From Rhodospirillaceae bacterium (GTDB lineage Bacteria; Pseudomonadota; Alphaproteobacteria; Bin65), in the NCBI GenBank assembly GCA_011523655.1, contig WTGH01000057.1:1-48430 (forward strand): a stretch of DNA of 48,430 bases, written 5' to 3'. The translations under genes were made by a program, and so were the position numbers. Positions 33,773 through 42,741 of the stretch are shown piece by piece. Numbering within the stretch: the stretch's first letter is position 1; every line of letters starts with the position of its first letter. Under the pieces are notes generated by a model, which made no database searches, was not told the DNA's origin, and saw only the letters and a program-made list of their open reading frames with translations.

Positions 33773-34891
33773 TTAGTGCGCGATCGCTTCCTCCGGATCG
33801 CGAAATTCGTAGCCGAGACTTTCGGCGACTGCAGCATGGGTAATACTGCCGGCATGGACGTTCAACCCATTCATCAGGTGCGGATCGTCGGCCAGTGCCT
33901 GGCGCCAGCCCTTGTCGGCGATGGCCAGCGTATAGGGCAGCGTGGCGTTGTTCAACGCCTGGGCCGAGGTGCGCGGGACGCCGCCCGGCATGTTGGCGAC
34001 GCAATAGTGCACTACGTCGTCGATGACGTAGACCGGGTCGTCATGAGTCGTCGGCCTGGATGTCTCGAAACAGCCGCCCTGGTCGATCGCGACATCGACG
34101 ACGACCGAACCGGGCTTCATCCGGCTTACGAGCTCGGCGGACACCAGTTTCGGCGCCGCAGCGCCTGGCACCAGCACGCCACCGATCACCAGGTCCGCCG
34201 CCATGCAGTGCCGCTCGATGGCGTCACGGGTCGAGAATACGGTGTTCAGCGGCCGGCCGAACTGGCGCCAGAGCCGCCGCAGTTGATCGACGTTACGGTC
34301 CAGCACCCAAACGTCGGCGCCCATGCCAAGGGCGATGTGGATGGCGTGGGTCCCGACGACGCCGCCGCCGATCACCACAACCTTGCCCGGATCGACGCCC
34401 GGCACACCGCCCAGAAGGATTCCCAGGCCGTAATGGGTCTTCTCCAGGTAGTAAGCGCCCGCCTGGACCGCCATACGCCCTGCGACTTCCGACATCGGTG
34501 CGAGCAACGGCAGGCCGCCGGACGGCGACGTCACGGTCTCGTAAGCGATGCAGGTCGCGCCGCTCTCGATCAGATCGTCGGTCTGCTCGGGATCGGGCGC
34601 AAGATGCAGATAGGTGAACAGGATCTGCCCGGCCCGCAGCATCGCGCGTTCCGGCGCCAGCGGTTCCTTCACCTTCACGATCATTTCGGCTTCGGCGAAG
34701 ACCGCGGCGGCCGAAGACACGATCGACGCGCCGGCCTCCTCATAGTGCGCATCGGTCATGCCGATTGCCGCACCGGCCCCGCTCTCGACGACGACCTGAT
34801 GACCGTGCGCGACGAGTTCGCGGACATTGCCCGGAATCAGCCCGACCCGGTATTCGTGAATCTTCGTTTCCTTTGGAACGCCAATCAGCAT
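33773..34891 (-). CDS. ald: Alanine dehydrogenase
   Basis: The 372-aa protein starts [23 protein letters not shown], contains a Rossmann motif [21 protein letters not shown] and [19 protein letters not shown], the usual Ald signatures. It catalyses alanine + NAD + water to pyruvate + ammonium + NADH. In taurine-degrading bacteria Ald regenerates the pyruvate used by taurine-pyruvate aminotransferase. It is the first gene of the minus-strand run ald-tauABC-P450-aminotransferase and divergent from another aminotransferase. The start ATG 34891 gives the canonical N-terminus. Confidence 0.95.
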   Translation of the reverse strand: MLIGVPKETKIHEYRVGLIPGNVRELVAHGHQVVVESGAGAAIGMTDAHYEEAGASIVSSAAAVFAEAEMIVKVKEPLAPERAMLRAGQILFTYLHLAPDPEQTDDLIESGATCIAYETVTSPSGGLPLLAPMSEVAGRMAVQAGAYYLEKTHYGLGILLGGVPGVDPGKVVVIGGGVVGTHAIHIALGMGADVWVLDRNVDQLRRLWRQFGRPLNTVFSTRDAIERHCMAADLVIGGVLVPGAAAPKLVSAELVSRMKPGSVVVDVAIDQGGCFETSRPTTHDDPVYVIDDVVHYCVANMPGGVPRTSAQALNNATLPYTLAIADKGWRQALADDPHLMNGLNVHAGSITHAAVAESLGYEFRDPEEAIAH

Positions 34892-35170
34892 GTCACTTCG
34901 CTCCGCAGCGGCCGTCCCCGGCATAATCGATGCATTTCCCTCACCCCGGTCGATAACCCCGAACCGCGGCGACTTCCTAATAACATACTCGCGATGCGCA
35001 AAATCGCTGATGGCTTTCGAGGGGATTTTGGTCTTTTCCGAGGTTCATCGATATGTCTCTATAGGCTCTCGACAGCGATCCGCGCCGCCTGCCAATGCCG
35101 GGGGCAGCGGGTGATGTGTTTTCGGGGCTGCCGGAAGCGGCTGGAAATTTCCCCGCTGGAGGGTTTGGAT
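34892..35170. promoter_or_regulatory. Divergent promoter region between ald and the omega-aminotransferase
   Basis: The 279-bp gap separates two divergent genes. Around 34970-35070 it is AT-richer than its surroundings (TAATAACATACTCGCG, GATTTTGGTCTTTTCC, ATATGTCTCTATAGG). I could not fix a -10/-35 pair or operator with certainty. Shared regulation of both transcripts is likely from geometry alone. Confidence 0.45.
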
Positions 35171-36484
35171 ATGGATTTCACGGCGAATTCGCTCGAAGAA
35201 CACTGGATGCCGTTCACGCCGAACCGCGAATTCAAGGAAGAACCGCGGCTGGTGGAGAAGAGCAGCGGTATCCGCCTGGTCGATCACCGTGGCGGCACGG
35301 TGCTCGACGGATCGTCCGGCCTGTTCTGCGTACCGGCCGGCCACGGCCGGCGCGAGATCGCCGACGCCGTCCACGAACAGTTGCTGAAGAACGACTATAC
35401 CGCGCCGTTCAATCTCGGCCATTCGGGCTCGTTCCAGCTCGCCAGGATGGTCTCTGCGATAACGCCGGAGCCGATCAACCACGTTTTCTTCACCAATTCG
35501 GGCTCCGAATCGGTCGATACCGCACTGAAGATCTGCATGGCGTATCACGGCGCCCGCGGCGACCATCGGCGGCAGCGTTTCGTTTCGCGCGAGCGCGCCT
35601 ATCACGGCGTCAACATGGGCGGCGTATCGCTGTCCGGCATGGTCAAGAACCGGGACATCTTCTCCGTCTGCATGCCCTATGTCGTGAACATGCGGCACAC
35701 CTGGCGGCCGGAGGACCGGTTCACCCGCGGTCAGGCGGAGAACGGCGAAGACCTCGCCAACGATCTGCAGCGCTTCTGCGATACCTATGGCGGCTACACG
35801 ATCGCCGCCTGTTTCGTCGAGCCGGTCGCCGGGTCGACGGGCGTGCTCGTGCCGCCGAAGGGATACCTGGAGCGGCTGCGCGAGATCTGCGACGCCAACG
35901 GCATTCTGCTGGTGTTCGACGAGGTCATCACGGGCTTCGGCCGGCTCGGGCCGCCGTTTGCGGCCGAGGCCTTCGGCGTGACGCCGGACATCATGACGAT
36001 GGCCAAGGCGCTCACCAACGGCTGCCAGCCGATGGGCGCCGTTGCGGTCAAGGACGATATCTACGACACGGTGGCCGATGCGTCGCCGGACGGCGCCATC
36101 GAGTTCTTCCACGGCTACACCTATTCCGCCCATCCCGCCGCCTGCGCCGCCGGCATCGCGACTCAGACGCTCTACCGGGACGGCGGGCTGTTCGAGCAGG
36201 GCGCCGCGCTGATCGACCATTTCCAGGACGCGGTCTACGCTCTGGAGGAGATGGACATCGTCACCGACGTGCGCGGCTGCGGCCTGATCGCCGGCTTCGA
36301 CCTGAAACCGGGCGCAAAGCCCGGTGCCCTGGGGCCGCAGGTGCAAAAGCGCCTGTTCTGGAACGGCCTCCACGTCAAGTTCACCGGCGACGCCGGCATT
36401 ATCGCGCCGCCTTTCATCTCGACGAAAGACGATATCGACGAAATGATCGACATCCTGCGCCGCACGCTGCTGGAATATTCCTGA
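35171..36484 (+). CDS. Omega-amino acid:pyruvate aminotransferase (class III)
   Basis: The 437-aa enzyme begins EEHWMPFTPNREFKEEPRLVE, and contains GSSGLFCVPAGHGRREIADAV, FFTNSGSESVDTALKICMAYHG, LLVFDEVITGFGRLG, PLP-lysine motif TMAKALTNGCQPMGAV and FFHGYTYSAHPAACAAG. It closely follows the beta-alanine/omega-amino acid:pyruvate group. It would use pyruvate as acceptor and make alanine, which fits ald on the other strand. Taurine, hypotaurine or homotaurine are plausible donors with the TauABC importer. GGAGGG before ATG 35171 supports the start. The hairpin at 36513-36543 ends its transcript. Confidence 0.9.
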   Translation: MDFTANSLEEHWMPFTPNREFKEEPRLVEKSSGIRLVDHRGGTVLDGSSGLFCVPAGHGRREIADAVHEQLLKNDYTAPFNLGHSGSFQLARMVSAITPEPINHVFFTNSGSESVDTALKICMAYHGARGDHRRQRFVSRERAYHGVNMGGVSLSGMVKNRDIFSVCMPYVVNMRHTWRPEDRFTRGQAENGEDLANDLQRFCDTYGGYTIAACFVEPVAGSTGVLVPPKGYLERLREICDANGILLVFDEVITGFGRLGPPFAAEAFGVTPDIMTMAKALTNGCQPMGAVAVKDDIYDTVADASPDGAIEFFHGYTYSAHPAACAAGIATQTLYRDGGLFEQGAALIDHFQDAVYALEEMDIVTDVRGCGLIAGFDLKPGAKPGALGPQVQKRLFWNGLHVKFTGDAGIIAPPFISTKDDIDEMIDILRRTLLEYS

Positions 36485-36512
36485 GCGGCGCGCAGACGCG
36501 ACAGACGTAAAG

Positions 36513-36543
36513 AAAGGCGGCCTGTGGGCCGCCTTTCAATTTT
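36513..36543. terminator. Bidirectional terminator between the aminotransferase and phoX
   Basis: AAAGGCGGCC, loop TGTG, GGCCGCCTTT forms a 10-bp perfect stem, followed on the plus strand by CAATTTT and on the minus strand by CTTTACG. It lies 28 bp after the aminotransferase stop and 22 bp after the phoX stop, which converge. Confidence 0.8.
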
Positions 36544-36564
36544 GCACGACGGTTCGGCCGGAGA

Positions 36565-38511
36565 TCAGCCGATCACGCCGCCGTCGTCGCGGGCGATCGC
36601 GATGACGGCTGAGCGCGGCACGGAATCGCCGCCGCCGGGCCAATGGCTGTTGCCACGCTCGCCGGGATGCTGGACGCCGACGAAGACGGTCCGGCGGTCG
36701 CCGCTGAAGGCAACGCCGGTGATCTCGCACTCCTTCGGCCCGACCAGGAAGCGCTTGATCTCGCCGGTTGCAGGATCGCCGATCAGCATCTGGTTGTTGC
36801 CCATGCCGGCAAAGTCCCCGGCGTTCGAATAGTTGCCGTCGGTCTGGATCCACAGCAGCCCCCGGCTGTCGAAGGCCAGACCGTCGGGCGAGTTGAAGAA
36901 ATTGCCGGGATTGACGTTGTCCGAGCCCTTGCGGTCGTCCTTGTGCACCGCCGGGTTGCCGGCAAGCACATACAGATCCCACGAAAAGGTTTTTGCCGTG
37001 TGGTCGCCGTTGGCCGGCCGCCAGCGGACGATCTGGCCGTATTTGTTGCCGGCCCGCGGGTTGGGACCGCCGACCGGCGCGGCGTCGCCGCCGGCGTTCG
37101 GTTTTTTGCCGCGGTTCTTGTTGTTGGTGAGCGCGCAATAGGCTTCGGCCCTGTGCGGATTGGCAGCGACCCATTCGGGGCGGTCCATCGTCGTCGCCTT
37201 GACGGCGGAGGCCGCCATGCGCGTGTGGATGCAGATTTCGGCCCGGGACGCCATGCCGGTCGTCTGCGGCGTCAACGCCAGCCACTCGCCGGTGCCGTCG
37301 GCGTTGAAGCGCGCAGCGTAGAGCGTGCCCCGGTCGAGCAGGTCGCCGGTATTGCCGCCGGCCGCGTACACGCCGTCCGAGACGTAGCGGTAGAGATACT
37401 CGCCGCGCTCGTCGTCGCCCATGTAAACCACGATCCGGCCGTTGGCGGCGACGACCAGCTCGGCATTCTCGTGCTTGATGCGGCCGAGGGCCGTGCGCTT
37501 CTTCGGCGTGGACGCCGGATCGAGCGGGTCGATTTCCACGACGTAGCCGGCCCGGTTCGGCTCGTTGGGATGTTTCGCGATATCGAAGCGCTCGTCGGCC
37601 GTCGCCCAGGCATAGCCCCAGTCCTTGTGCCGGATGCCGTAGCGCCTGAAGGCGGGCGACAGCGCCAGCGCCTTGTCGCTGGACGAGAAGTAGCCGTTGA
37701 AATTTTCCTCGCAGGTCAGATAGGTGCCCCAGGGGGTGCGGCCGTTGCCGCAGTTGTTCCAGGTGCCGAGCGAGCGCCGCCCGGCCGGGTCCGCTTTGGT
37801 CTTGAGCAGGTCGTGGCCGGCCGCCGGACCGGTGATCTCCATCGGCGTATCGGCGGTGATGCGGCGGTTGAACGGCGAATCCTTCACGACCTGCCACTTG
37901 CCGCCGGACTGCGCGACCTCCATGACGGAAACGCCGTGGGCCGCCTTGCCCTTGCGCACGTCGTCCGCGTTCTCCGGCTTCATCGAGTCGCGCATGCCGT
38001 ACATGATCGAGCGGTTGGTATATTCGTTGTTGACAGCCAGGATGCTGCGCCCGCCGGCCATGAACAGGGCCATGCCGTCGGTATTGTCGCCAAACGCCCT
38101 TTCCTGCGACGCCCCGGTGCCGCGGGTCGCGGGATCGAACGCCTTGCCCCCGGACCACAGCGGATCGCCCCAGCGCACGACGATATGCCAGCGGTAGCCT
38201 TCCGGCACCGTCACCGTGTCGTCGGTGCCGGCGGCGACCGCCTTGAAGGCGAGCCGGCCAGTGGCGTTACGGGCGGCGTTACGGGCGGCGGCGCGGGCGT
38301 CCGCGACGGTCAGCGCCGCCGTGCCAGTCAAGAAAGCCCCGGTTCCGACGGCGACCGCACCGCCGAGAAATCCGCGGCGCGAAACGGCCTCTTCAACCAC
38401 CAGGTCGAAACCGGTTTCTTCCGGCCTAGGGTCGCTGCTTTCGTCGAAGGCGTCGAAGGAGAGCTCGTCGCCGGCGGCAGACCTGCCGGAATGATCGTGG
38501 TGATCGGTCAT
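36565..38511 (-). CDS. phoX: PhoX-family (DUF839) phosphatase with Tat signal
   Basis: The 648-aa protein has a twin-arginine signal (SRRGFLG at 44-50, then a hydrophobic stretch) after a polar acidic N-terminus of about 43 residues. The body carries DUF839/PhoX features: WGDPLWSGGKAFDP, NNEYTNRSIMYG, NCGNGRTPWGTYLTCEENFNGYF, YMGDDERGEYLYRYVSDG and SPDGLAFDSRGLLWIQTDGN. PhoX enzymes are periplasmic calcium/iron phosphatases that release phosphate from esters. The start has GAGGAACT upstream. Between era and this gene are 181 bp. Induction by phosphate limitation is expected from the family; I did not identify a Pho box. Confidence 0.85.
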   Translation of the reverse strand: MTDHHDHSGRSAAGDELSFDAFDESSDPRPEETGFDLVVEEAVSRRGFLGGAVAVGTGAFLTGTAALTVADARAAARNAARNATGRLAFKAVAAGTDDTVTVPEGYRWHIVVRWGDPLWSGGKAFDPATRGTGASQERAFGDNTDGMALFMAGGRSILAVNNEYTNRSIMYGMRDSMKPENADDVRKGKAAHGVSVMEVAQSGGKWQVVKDSPFNRRITADTPMEITGPAAGHDLLKTKADPAGRRSLGTWNNCGNGRTPWGTYLTCEENFNGYFSSSDKALALSPAFRRYGIRHKDWGYAWATADERFDIAKHPNEPNRAGYVVEIDPLDPASTPKKRTALGRIKHENAELVVAANGRIVVYMGDDERGEYLYRYVSDGVYAAGGNTGDLLDRGTLYAARFNADGTGEWLALTPQTTGMASRAEICIHTRMAASAVKATTMDRPEWVAANPHRAEAYCALTNNKNRGKKPNAGGDAAPVGGPNPRAGNKYGQIVRWRPANGDHTAKTFSWDLYVLAGNPAVHKDDRKGSDNVNPGNFFNSPDGLAFDSRGLLWIQTDGNYSNAGDFAGMGNNQMLIGDPATGEIKRFLVGPKECEITGVAFSGDRRTVFVGVQHPGERGNSHWPGGGDSVPRSAVIAIARDDGGVIG

Positions 38512-38692
38512 AGTTCCTCGCAAAATCGGAAATTGAACGCTGCCGGCAGGGCCGTCGGCGGCTTGCCCCGGTCGCCGAACTGCGCCATCGCCCTGGTCGC
38601 GCGGTATTTCACCGGTATGACATATCGATGACCTATTTTTGAAACGCGGCGGCGCCCGAAAGCAACCCGGGCAATGCGGCCCGGCGGCGGCC

Positions 38693-39628
38693 CTATGCAG
38701 AATAATCCAGTCCCCAGTCCCGGTAGCGCGCCGGATCGTCCTGCCACTTGTCGCGCACCTTGACGAACAGCAACAGATGGACGCGGCGCCCGAACAGTTG
38801 CTCCAGTTCCTCGCGCGCTGCCGCGCCGACCTTCCCGATCTGCTGTCCGCCTTTGCCGAGCACAATGCTCTTCTGGCTTTCGCGCCGGACATAGATTGTT
38901 TGCTCGATCTTCACGCTGCCGTCGCCCCGATCTTCCCAGGTCTCGGTTTCGACCGTCAGCGCATAGGGCAGTTCCCGATACAGGTTGAGATACAGTTTCT
39001 CCCGGGTGATCTCAGCGGCGAGCAGCCGCTCCGGCATGTCGGACAGCTGGTCTTCGGGAAACAGGTGCGGCCCGGCCGGCAGGCGGGCGGCGCAATGGGC
39101 GAGAAAATCGCCGATGCCGCTTCCGGTCAGGGCCGAGATCATGAAAATATCGGTGAACGGCCCCTCCCCACTCATCCGGTCGGCTAGCGCAAGCAGCCGG
39201 TCGCGTTTCAGCAGGTCGATCTTGTTGAGCAGAAGGATCGCCCGGCGGTCCTCCCGCACTAGGCTCTCGACAATGCGTCCGGTATCGGTGTCGGTCTGCC
39301 GTTCGCACTTCCGTGCATCGACGATCAGCGCCACCAGATCCGCATCCGCGGCGCCCTGCCAGGCGGCGGCCACCATGGCCCGGTCCAACCTGCGTTTCGG
39401 CAGGAATATGCCCGGCGTATCGACCAGGACGACCTGGGCGGCGCCAGGGCCGTCCCCGGCCATGACGATGCCGAGCACGCGCGTCCGCGTCGTCTGCACC
39501 TTGGGAGATACGATGGAGACCTTGGCGCCGGTCAGCGCGTTGACCAGCGTCGACTTTCCGGTATTGGGCGCGCCGAGCAGGGCGACGAAACCGCAGCGCG
39601 GCCCGACCGGATCGTCCCGGCCGGTCAC
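38693..39628 (-). CDS. era: GTPase Era
   Basis: The 311-aa protein has G1 GAPNTGKST, G3 DTPG and G4 NKID motifs and a C-terminal KH domain (IVLGKGGQQIGKVG). Era binds 16S rRNA and acts in 30S assembly. The start is GTG 39628, preceded by AGGGGGG. It is the last gene of the rel-pdxJ-acpS-lepB-rnc-era run. RecO, which commonly follows era in alphaproteobacteria, is not the next gene. Confidence 0.96.
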   Translation of the reverse strand: MTGRDDPVGPRCGFVALLGAPNTGKSTLVNALTGAKVSIVSPKVQTTRTRVLGIVMAGDGPGAAQVVLVDTPGIFLPKRRLDRAMVAAAWQGAADADLVALIVDARKCERQTDTDTGRIVESLVREDRRAILLLNKIDLLKRDRLLALADRMSGEGPFTDIFMISALTGSGIGDFLAHCAARLPAGPHLFPEDQLSDMPERLLAAEITREKLYLNLYRELPYALTVETETWEDRGDGSVKIEQTIYVRRESQKSIVLGKGGQQIGKVGAAAREELEQLFGRRVHLLLFVKVRDKWQDDPARYRDWGLDYSA

Positions 39629-39667
39629 CGACCGCCCCCCTGCGACGGGCTGCGCGGCACCACGCCT

Positions 39668-40378
39668 CTAACCGCCATCGGATACGCGGCTTTCGATGAG
39701 ATCGATCATCCGGCCGGCTGCAGCCTGTTCTGCTGCCCGTCTCGAGCGGCCCTCGGCCCGGACCGGGGGCAGCCCGCTGACGACGCACTCCACATCGAAG
39801 AGCGGCTCGTGCGCCGCGCCCTCCCGGCGTACGACCGTGTAGACCGGCAAGGGCAGCGACCGGGCCTGCGCCCACTCCTGCAAACCGGTCTTTGCATCCT
39901 GGGGCGGACTGGCGGTTTCGCGCATCATCGGCAGCCAGTAGCGGCGGATCATGCAGTCGGCCGCCTCAAGTCCGCCGTCCAGATACAGAGCGGCGATCAC
40001 CGCCTCACAGCAGTCCGCAAGCGTCCCCGGCTTTGTGCGACCGCCCTGCTCCTCCTCGCCGCGGGACATTCTGATGTGGTCGCCGAGACCGAGCTGCCGC
40101 CCGACGCGGGTCAGCGATTCGGCGCGGACCAGCGCGGCGTGCCGCCGGGCGATCTGGCCGACCTTCTCGTCCGGAAATTCATCCATCAGCAGCCGCGCGA
40201 CGACCAGACCCAATACCCGGTCGCCGAGGAATTCCAGCCGCTCCAGGTTGCGCTTGCCGCGGCCCTCGCCTTCCGTGGCGCTCTGGTGGGTCAATGCCTC
40301 CTCCAGCAGCTCCGGCTGCCGGAATTCATACCCCAGTTCCGCAATCGGGCCGGCGATGGGCCGTTCGACGACTTTCAC
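39668..40378 (-). CDS. rnc: Ribonuclease III
   Basis: The 236-aa protein has the RNase III signature NLERLEFLGDRVLGLVVA with its catalytic carboxylates, the second acidic motif LADCCEAVIAALYLDGG, and a C-terminal double-stranded-RNA-binding domain (TGLQEWAQ, then SRRAAEQAAAGRMI). It processes rRNA and other structured RNAs. The start is GTG at 40378 with AAGG upstream. The order lepB-rnc-era is conserved in bacteria. Confidence 0.96.
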   Translation of the reverse strand: MKVVERPIAGPIAELGYEFRQPELLEEALTHQSATEGEGRGKRNLERLEFLGDRVLGLVVARLLMDEFPDEKVGQIARRHAALVRAESLTRVGRQLGLGDHIRMSRGEEEQGGRTKPGTLADCCEAVIAALYLDGGLEAADCMIRRYWLPMMRETASPPQDAKTGLQEWAQARSLPLPVYTVVRREGAAHEPLFDVECVVSGLPPVRAEGRSRRAAEQAAAGRMIDLIESRVSDGG

Positions 40379-40477
40379 CTGAATCGCCTTATCGAGAACC
40401 CGTTGACAATCCTATGATCAAAAAACGAATATTCATTAATTTTCAATCAGGTTTATCGTGTTCTGGATGTATTTTGT

Positions 40478-41296
40478 TCAGTTTATTCCCTGGAACAGCC
40501 GGCTCCACCTGATCGAGCCCGGCCATTTCCATACTTCCCAGATGCTTGCCGAGCCGTTCACCGAGAAGAACAGGAACTGAGCCCGGCCGATAAAATTCCG
40601 CAACGGTACCATGCCGACGCCGGAAAAGCGGCTGTCACTCGAATTGTCCCGGTTGTCTCCCATCATGAAATAGTGGCCAGCAGGTACGGTATAGATACCG
40701 GTGTTGTCGGAGCCCGGCACCCGGTCGCTGCATTCGTAGATCGCGTAGGACCGGCCGGACGGCAGGATTTCGCGATACAGTTTTGCCGGCGCCGGCAGGC
40801 CGCTCGCGTTCGTGCATTCCCGCCCGGTCAGACCGTCATAAGCCTTGAGGGCGCGTCCGGCGGAAATATCGTTGCGGGTCAGCGGCCCTTCGCGGCGGAC
40901 CTGCTTCCCGTTGAGATACAGGCGGCCGCTGCGAACCTGGATACGGTCGCCGGGGAGCCCGACCACCCGCTTGATGAAATCGACTTTGGTGTTGGTCGGC
41001 TGCCGGAAAACCGCGACGTCGCCCCGCTCCGGCTCGCCCGTGAGAAGCCGACTTTCGATAATGTCGGGGCTGAACGGGATCGAATAGTTGGAATAGCCGT
41101 AGCTGAACTTCGAAACGAACAGGTAATCGCCCTTGTGCAGGCCTGGATACATTGAATCCGACGGAATGTTGAAGGGCTCGTACAGGAAAGTGCGCACGAC
41201 CAATGCGATCAGCACGGCGTAGAAGATCGTCTTGAGCGCGCCGCCGGTATCGGACTTTCGGGCAGATTTTTTTTGCGCTGCTTGGGCTTTGCGCAC
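40478..41296 (-). CDS. lepB: Signal peptidase I
   Basis: The 272-aa protein has one N-terminal membrane segment (TIFYAVLIALVVRTFLYEPF), catalytic Ser48 in IPSDSMYPGL and the lysine in VDFIKRVVGLPGD; MGDNRDNSSDSR is the third conserved box. It cleaves secretory signal peptides. The start is GTG 41296, with AAGGAG upstream; the longer frame lacks this. The 99-bp gap to rnc is unusually AT-rich for this window. Confidence 0.95.
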   Translation of the reverse strand: MRKAQAAQKKSARKSDTGGALKTIFYAVLIALVVRTFLYEPFNIPSDSMYPGLHKGDYLFVSKFSYGYSNYSIPFSPDIIESRLLTGEPERGDVAVFRQPTNTKVDFIKRVVGLPGDRIQVRSGRLYLNGKQVRREGPLTRNDISAGRALKAYDGLTGRECTNASGLPAPAKLYREILPSGRSYAIYECSDRVPGSDNTGIYTVPAGHYFMMGDNRDNSSDSRFSGVGMVPLRNFIGRAQFLFFSVNGSASIWEVWKWPGSIRWSRLFQGIN

Positions 41297-41494
41297 AGGG
41301 CAACTCCTTGGATCCTTCGAATCCCGGCTACAGCCCGATCGGGGGAGAAACGGCGCAGGCGTAACCGGGCTACCGCCGCGCCTGCACGCTGTACTCCGTC
41401 TGCCCGGCCCCCACAACCGTGCACCGGCGGTCGTCGGCTCATGCTTCTGCCGCGACAGCAGGGGAAAAGGCGACTTGCAGTCCGGAAAACCCGG

Positions 41495-41905
41495 TCAGGA
41501 ACCTTTCTCCTCCGGCACCGCGGAAATTACGACGATCACCTGCGCGAGCGGCGGCTCGTCAGTAATCGAAACGTCGATGCGGCCCTCCATGCCGTCGGGC
41601 AGCAGTTCGGCGAGCCGTCTGGCCGCGCCGCCGGTGAGCGTCATCGTCGGCTTGCCGCCGGGCAGGTTGACAACGCCCATGTCCCGCCAGTAGACGCCGC
41701 GCCGGAAACCCGTACCCAAAGCCTTGGCGCAGGCTTCCTTGGCGGCGAACCGCTTGGCGTAGGTCTCCGCGCGCCGGCGGCGGCCGTCCGCCCTCTTTCG
41801 TTCGATTTCCGTGAAACACCGGTGGGTGAACCGGTCGCCGAACCGGTCCAGCGTATTGCGGATCCGGCGAATATCGATGAGGTCGCTGCCTACGCCGACG
41901 ATCAT
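41495..41905 (-). CDS. acpS: Holo-[acyl-carrier-protein] synthase
   Basis: The 136-aa protein starts [15 protein letters not shown] with the magnesium-binding aspartate, and has [19 protein letters not shown], the second catalytic motif. It transfers phosphopantetheine from CoA to acyl carrier protein. It is 47 bp downstream of pdxJ and 198 bp upstream of lepB, a standard alphaproteobacterial order. Confidence 0.95.
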   Translation of the reverse strand: MIVGVGSDLIDIRRIRNTLDRFGDRFTHRCFTEIERKRADGRRRRAETYAKRFAAKEACAKALGTGFRRGVYWRDMGVVNLPGGKPTMTLTGGAARRLAELLPDGMEGRIDVSITDEPPLAQVIVVISAVPEEKGS

Positions 41906-41952
41906 GGTGCCCGGAGGGTCATTTTCGGGCCGCCGGACACCGGAACTGCCGC

Positions 41953-42717
41953 TCAGGCGCTGCGGGCGCCGGTCGCCTCGGCGCGGGCCTTGTCCATCAG
42001 GCTGCGCATCCGTTTGATCGCGCTCTCAAACCCGCCGAATATCGCCTCGCCGACCAGGAAATGGCCGATATTGAGTTCGACCAGAGTCGGAATGGCTGCG
42101 ACGTCGCCCACCGTATCGAAGGTGAGTCCGTGGCCGGCGTGACACTCCAGGCCGAGCCGTTCGGCATGGGCGGCCGCCTCCTCCAGCCGGCGCAACTCCC
42201 GCGCCCGGGCCGCCGCGTCGCCGTCGATGTCCGCCTCGCAGAACGAGCCGGTGTGCAACTCGACCACCGGCGCGCCGAGCGCGACCGCGGCATCGAGCGC
42301 TTCCCGGTCGGGCTCTATGAACAGGGAGACGCGGATGCCGGCTTCCTGAAGCGCACGCACATATGGCGCCAGGTGATTGTGGCCCTGAACGACGTTCAGG
42401 CCGCCTTCGGTCGTGCGCTCCTCGCGCTTTTCCGGAACGATGCAGGCCGCGTGGGGGCCGTGGCGCAGGGCGATCGCCAGCATCTCCCCGGTAGCCGCCA
42501 TTTCCAGGTTGAGCGGCAGGTCGATCTCCCCGACCAGCCGGACGATATCCGGATCGGCGATATGGCGGCGGTCTTCGCGCAGATGGGCGGTGATGCCGTC
42601 GGCACCGGCCGCTGCCGCAGCCCGGGCAGCGCGCACCGGGTCCGGATGCCGGCCGCCCCGGGCGTTCCGGATGGTCGCCACATGATCGATATTCACGCCG
42701 AGCCGCAGATGGCGCAT
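41953..42717 (-). CDS. pdxJ: Pyridoxine 5'-phosphate synthase
   Basis: The 254-aa TIM-barrel protein begins [18 protein letters not shown], contains [15 protein letters not shown] and [12 protein letters not shown]. It condenses 1-deoxyxylulose 5-phosphate with 3-amino-2-oxopropyl phosphate to make PNP, the precursor of the PLP used by several enzymes in this window. It follows rel by 24 bp and precedes acpS. Confidence 0.96.
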   Translation of the reverse strand: MRHLRLGVNIDHVATIRNARGGRHPDPVRAARAAAAAGADGITAHLREDRRHIADPDIVRLVGEIDLPLNLEMAATGEMLAIALRHGPHAACIVPEKREERTTEGGLNVVQGHNHLAPYVRALQEAGIRVSLFIEPDREALDAAVALGAPVVELHTGSFCEADIDGDAAARARELRRLEEAAAHAERLGLECHAGHGLTFDTVGDVAAIPTLVELNIGHFLVGEAIFGGFESAIKRMRSLMDKARAEATGARSA

Positions 42718-42741
42718 CGCTGATATCCCGTTCGTTCCCGT

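Noticed and set aside
40478..41416. 312-aa form of signal peptidase I
   Set aside because: The added residues are Arg/Pro-rich and not like LepB; GTG 41296 has AAGGAG at correct distance.
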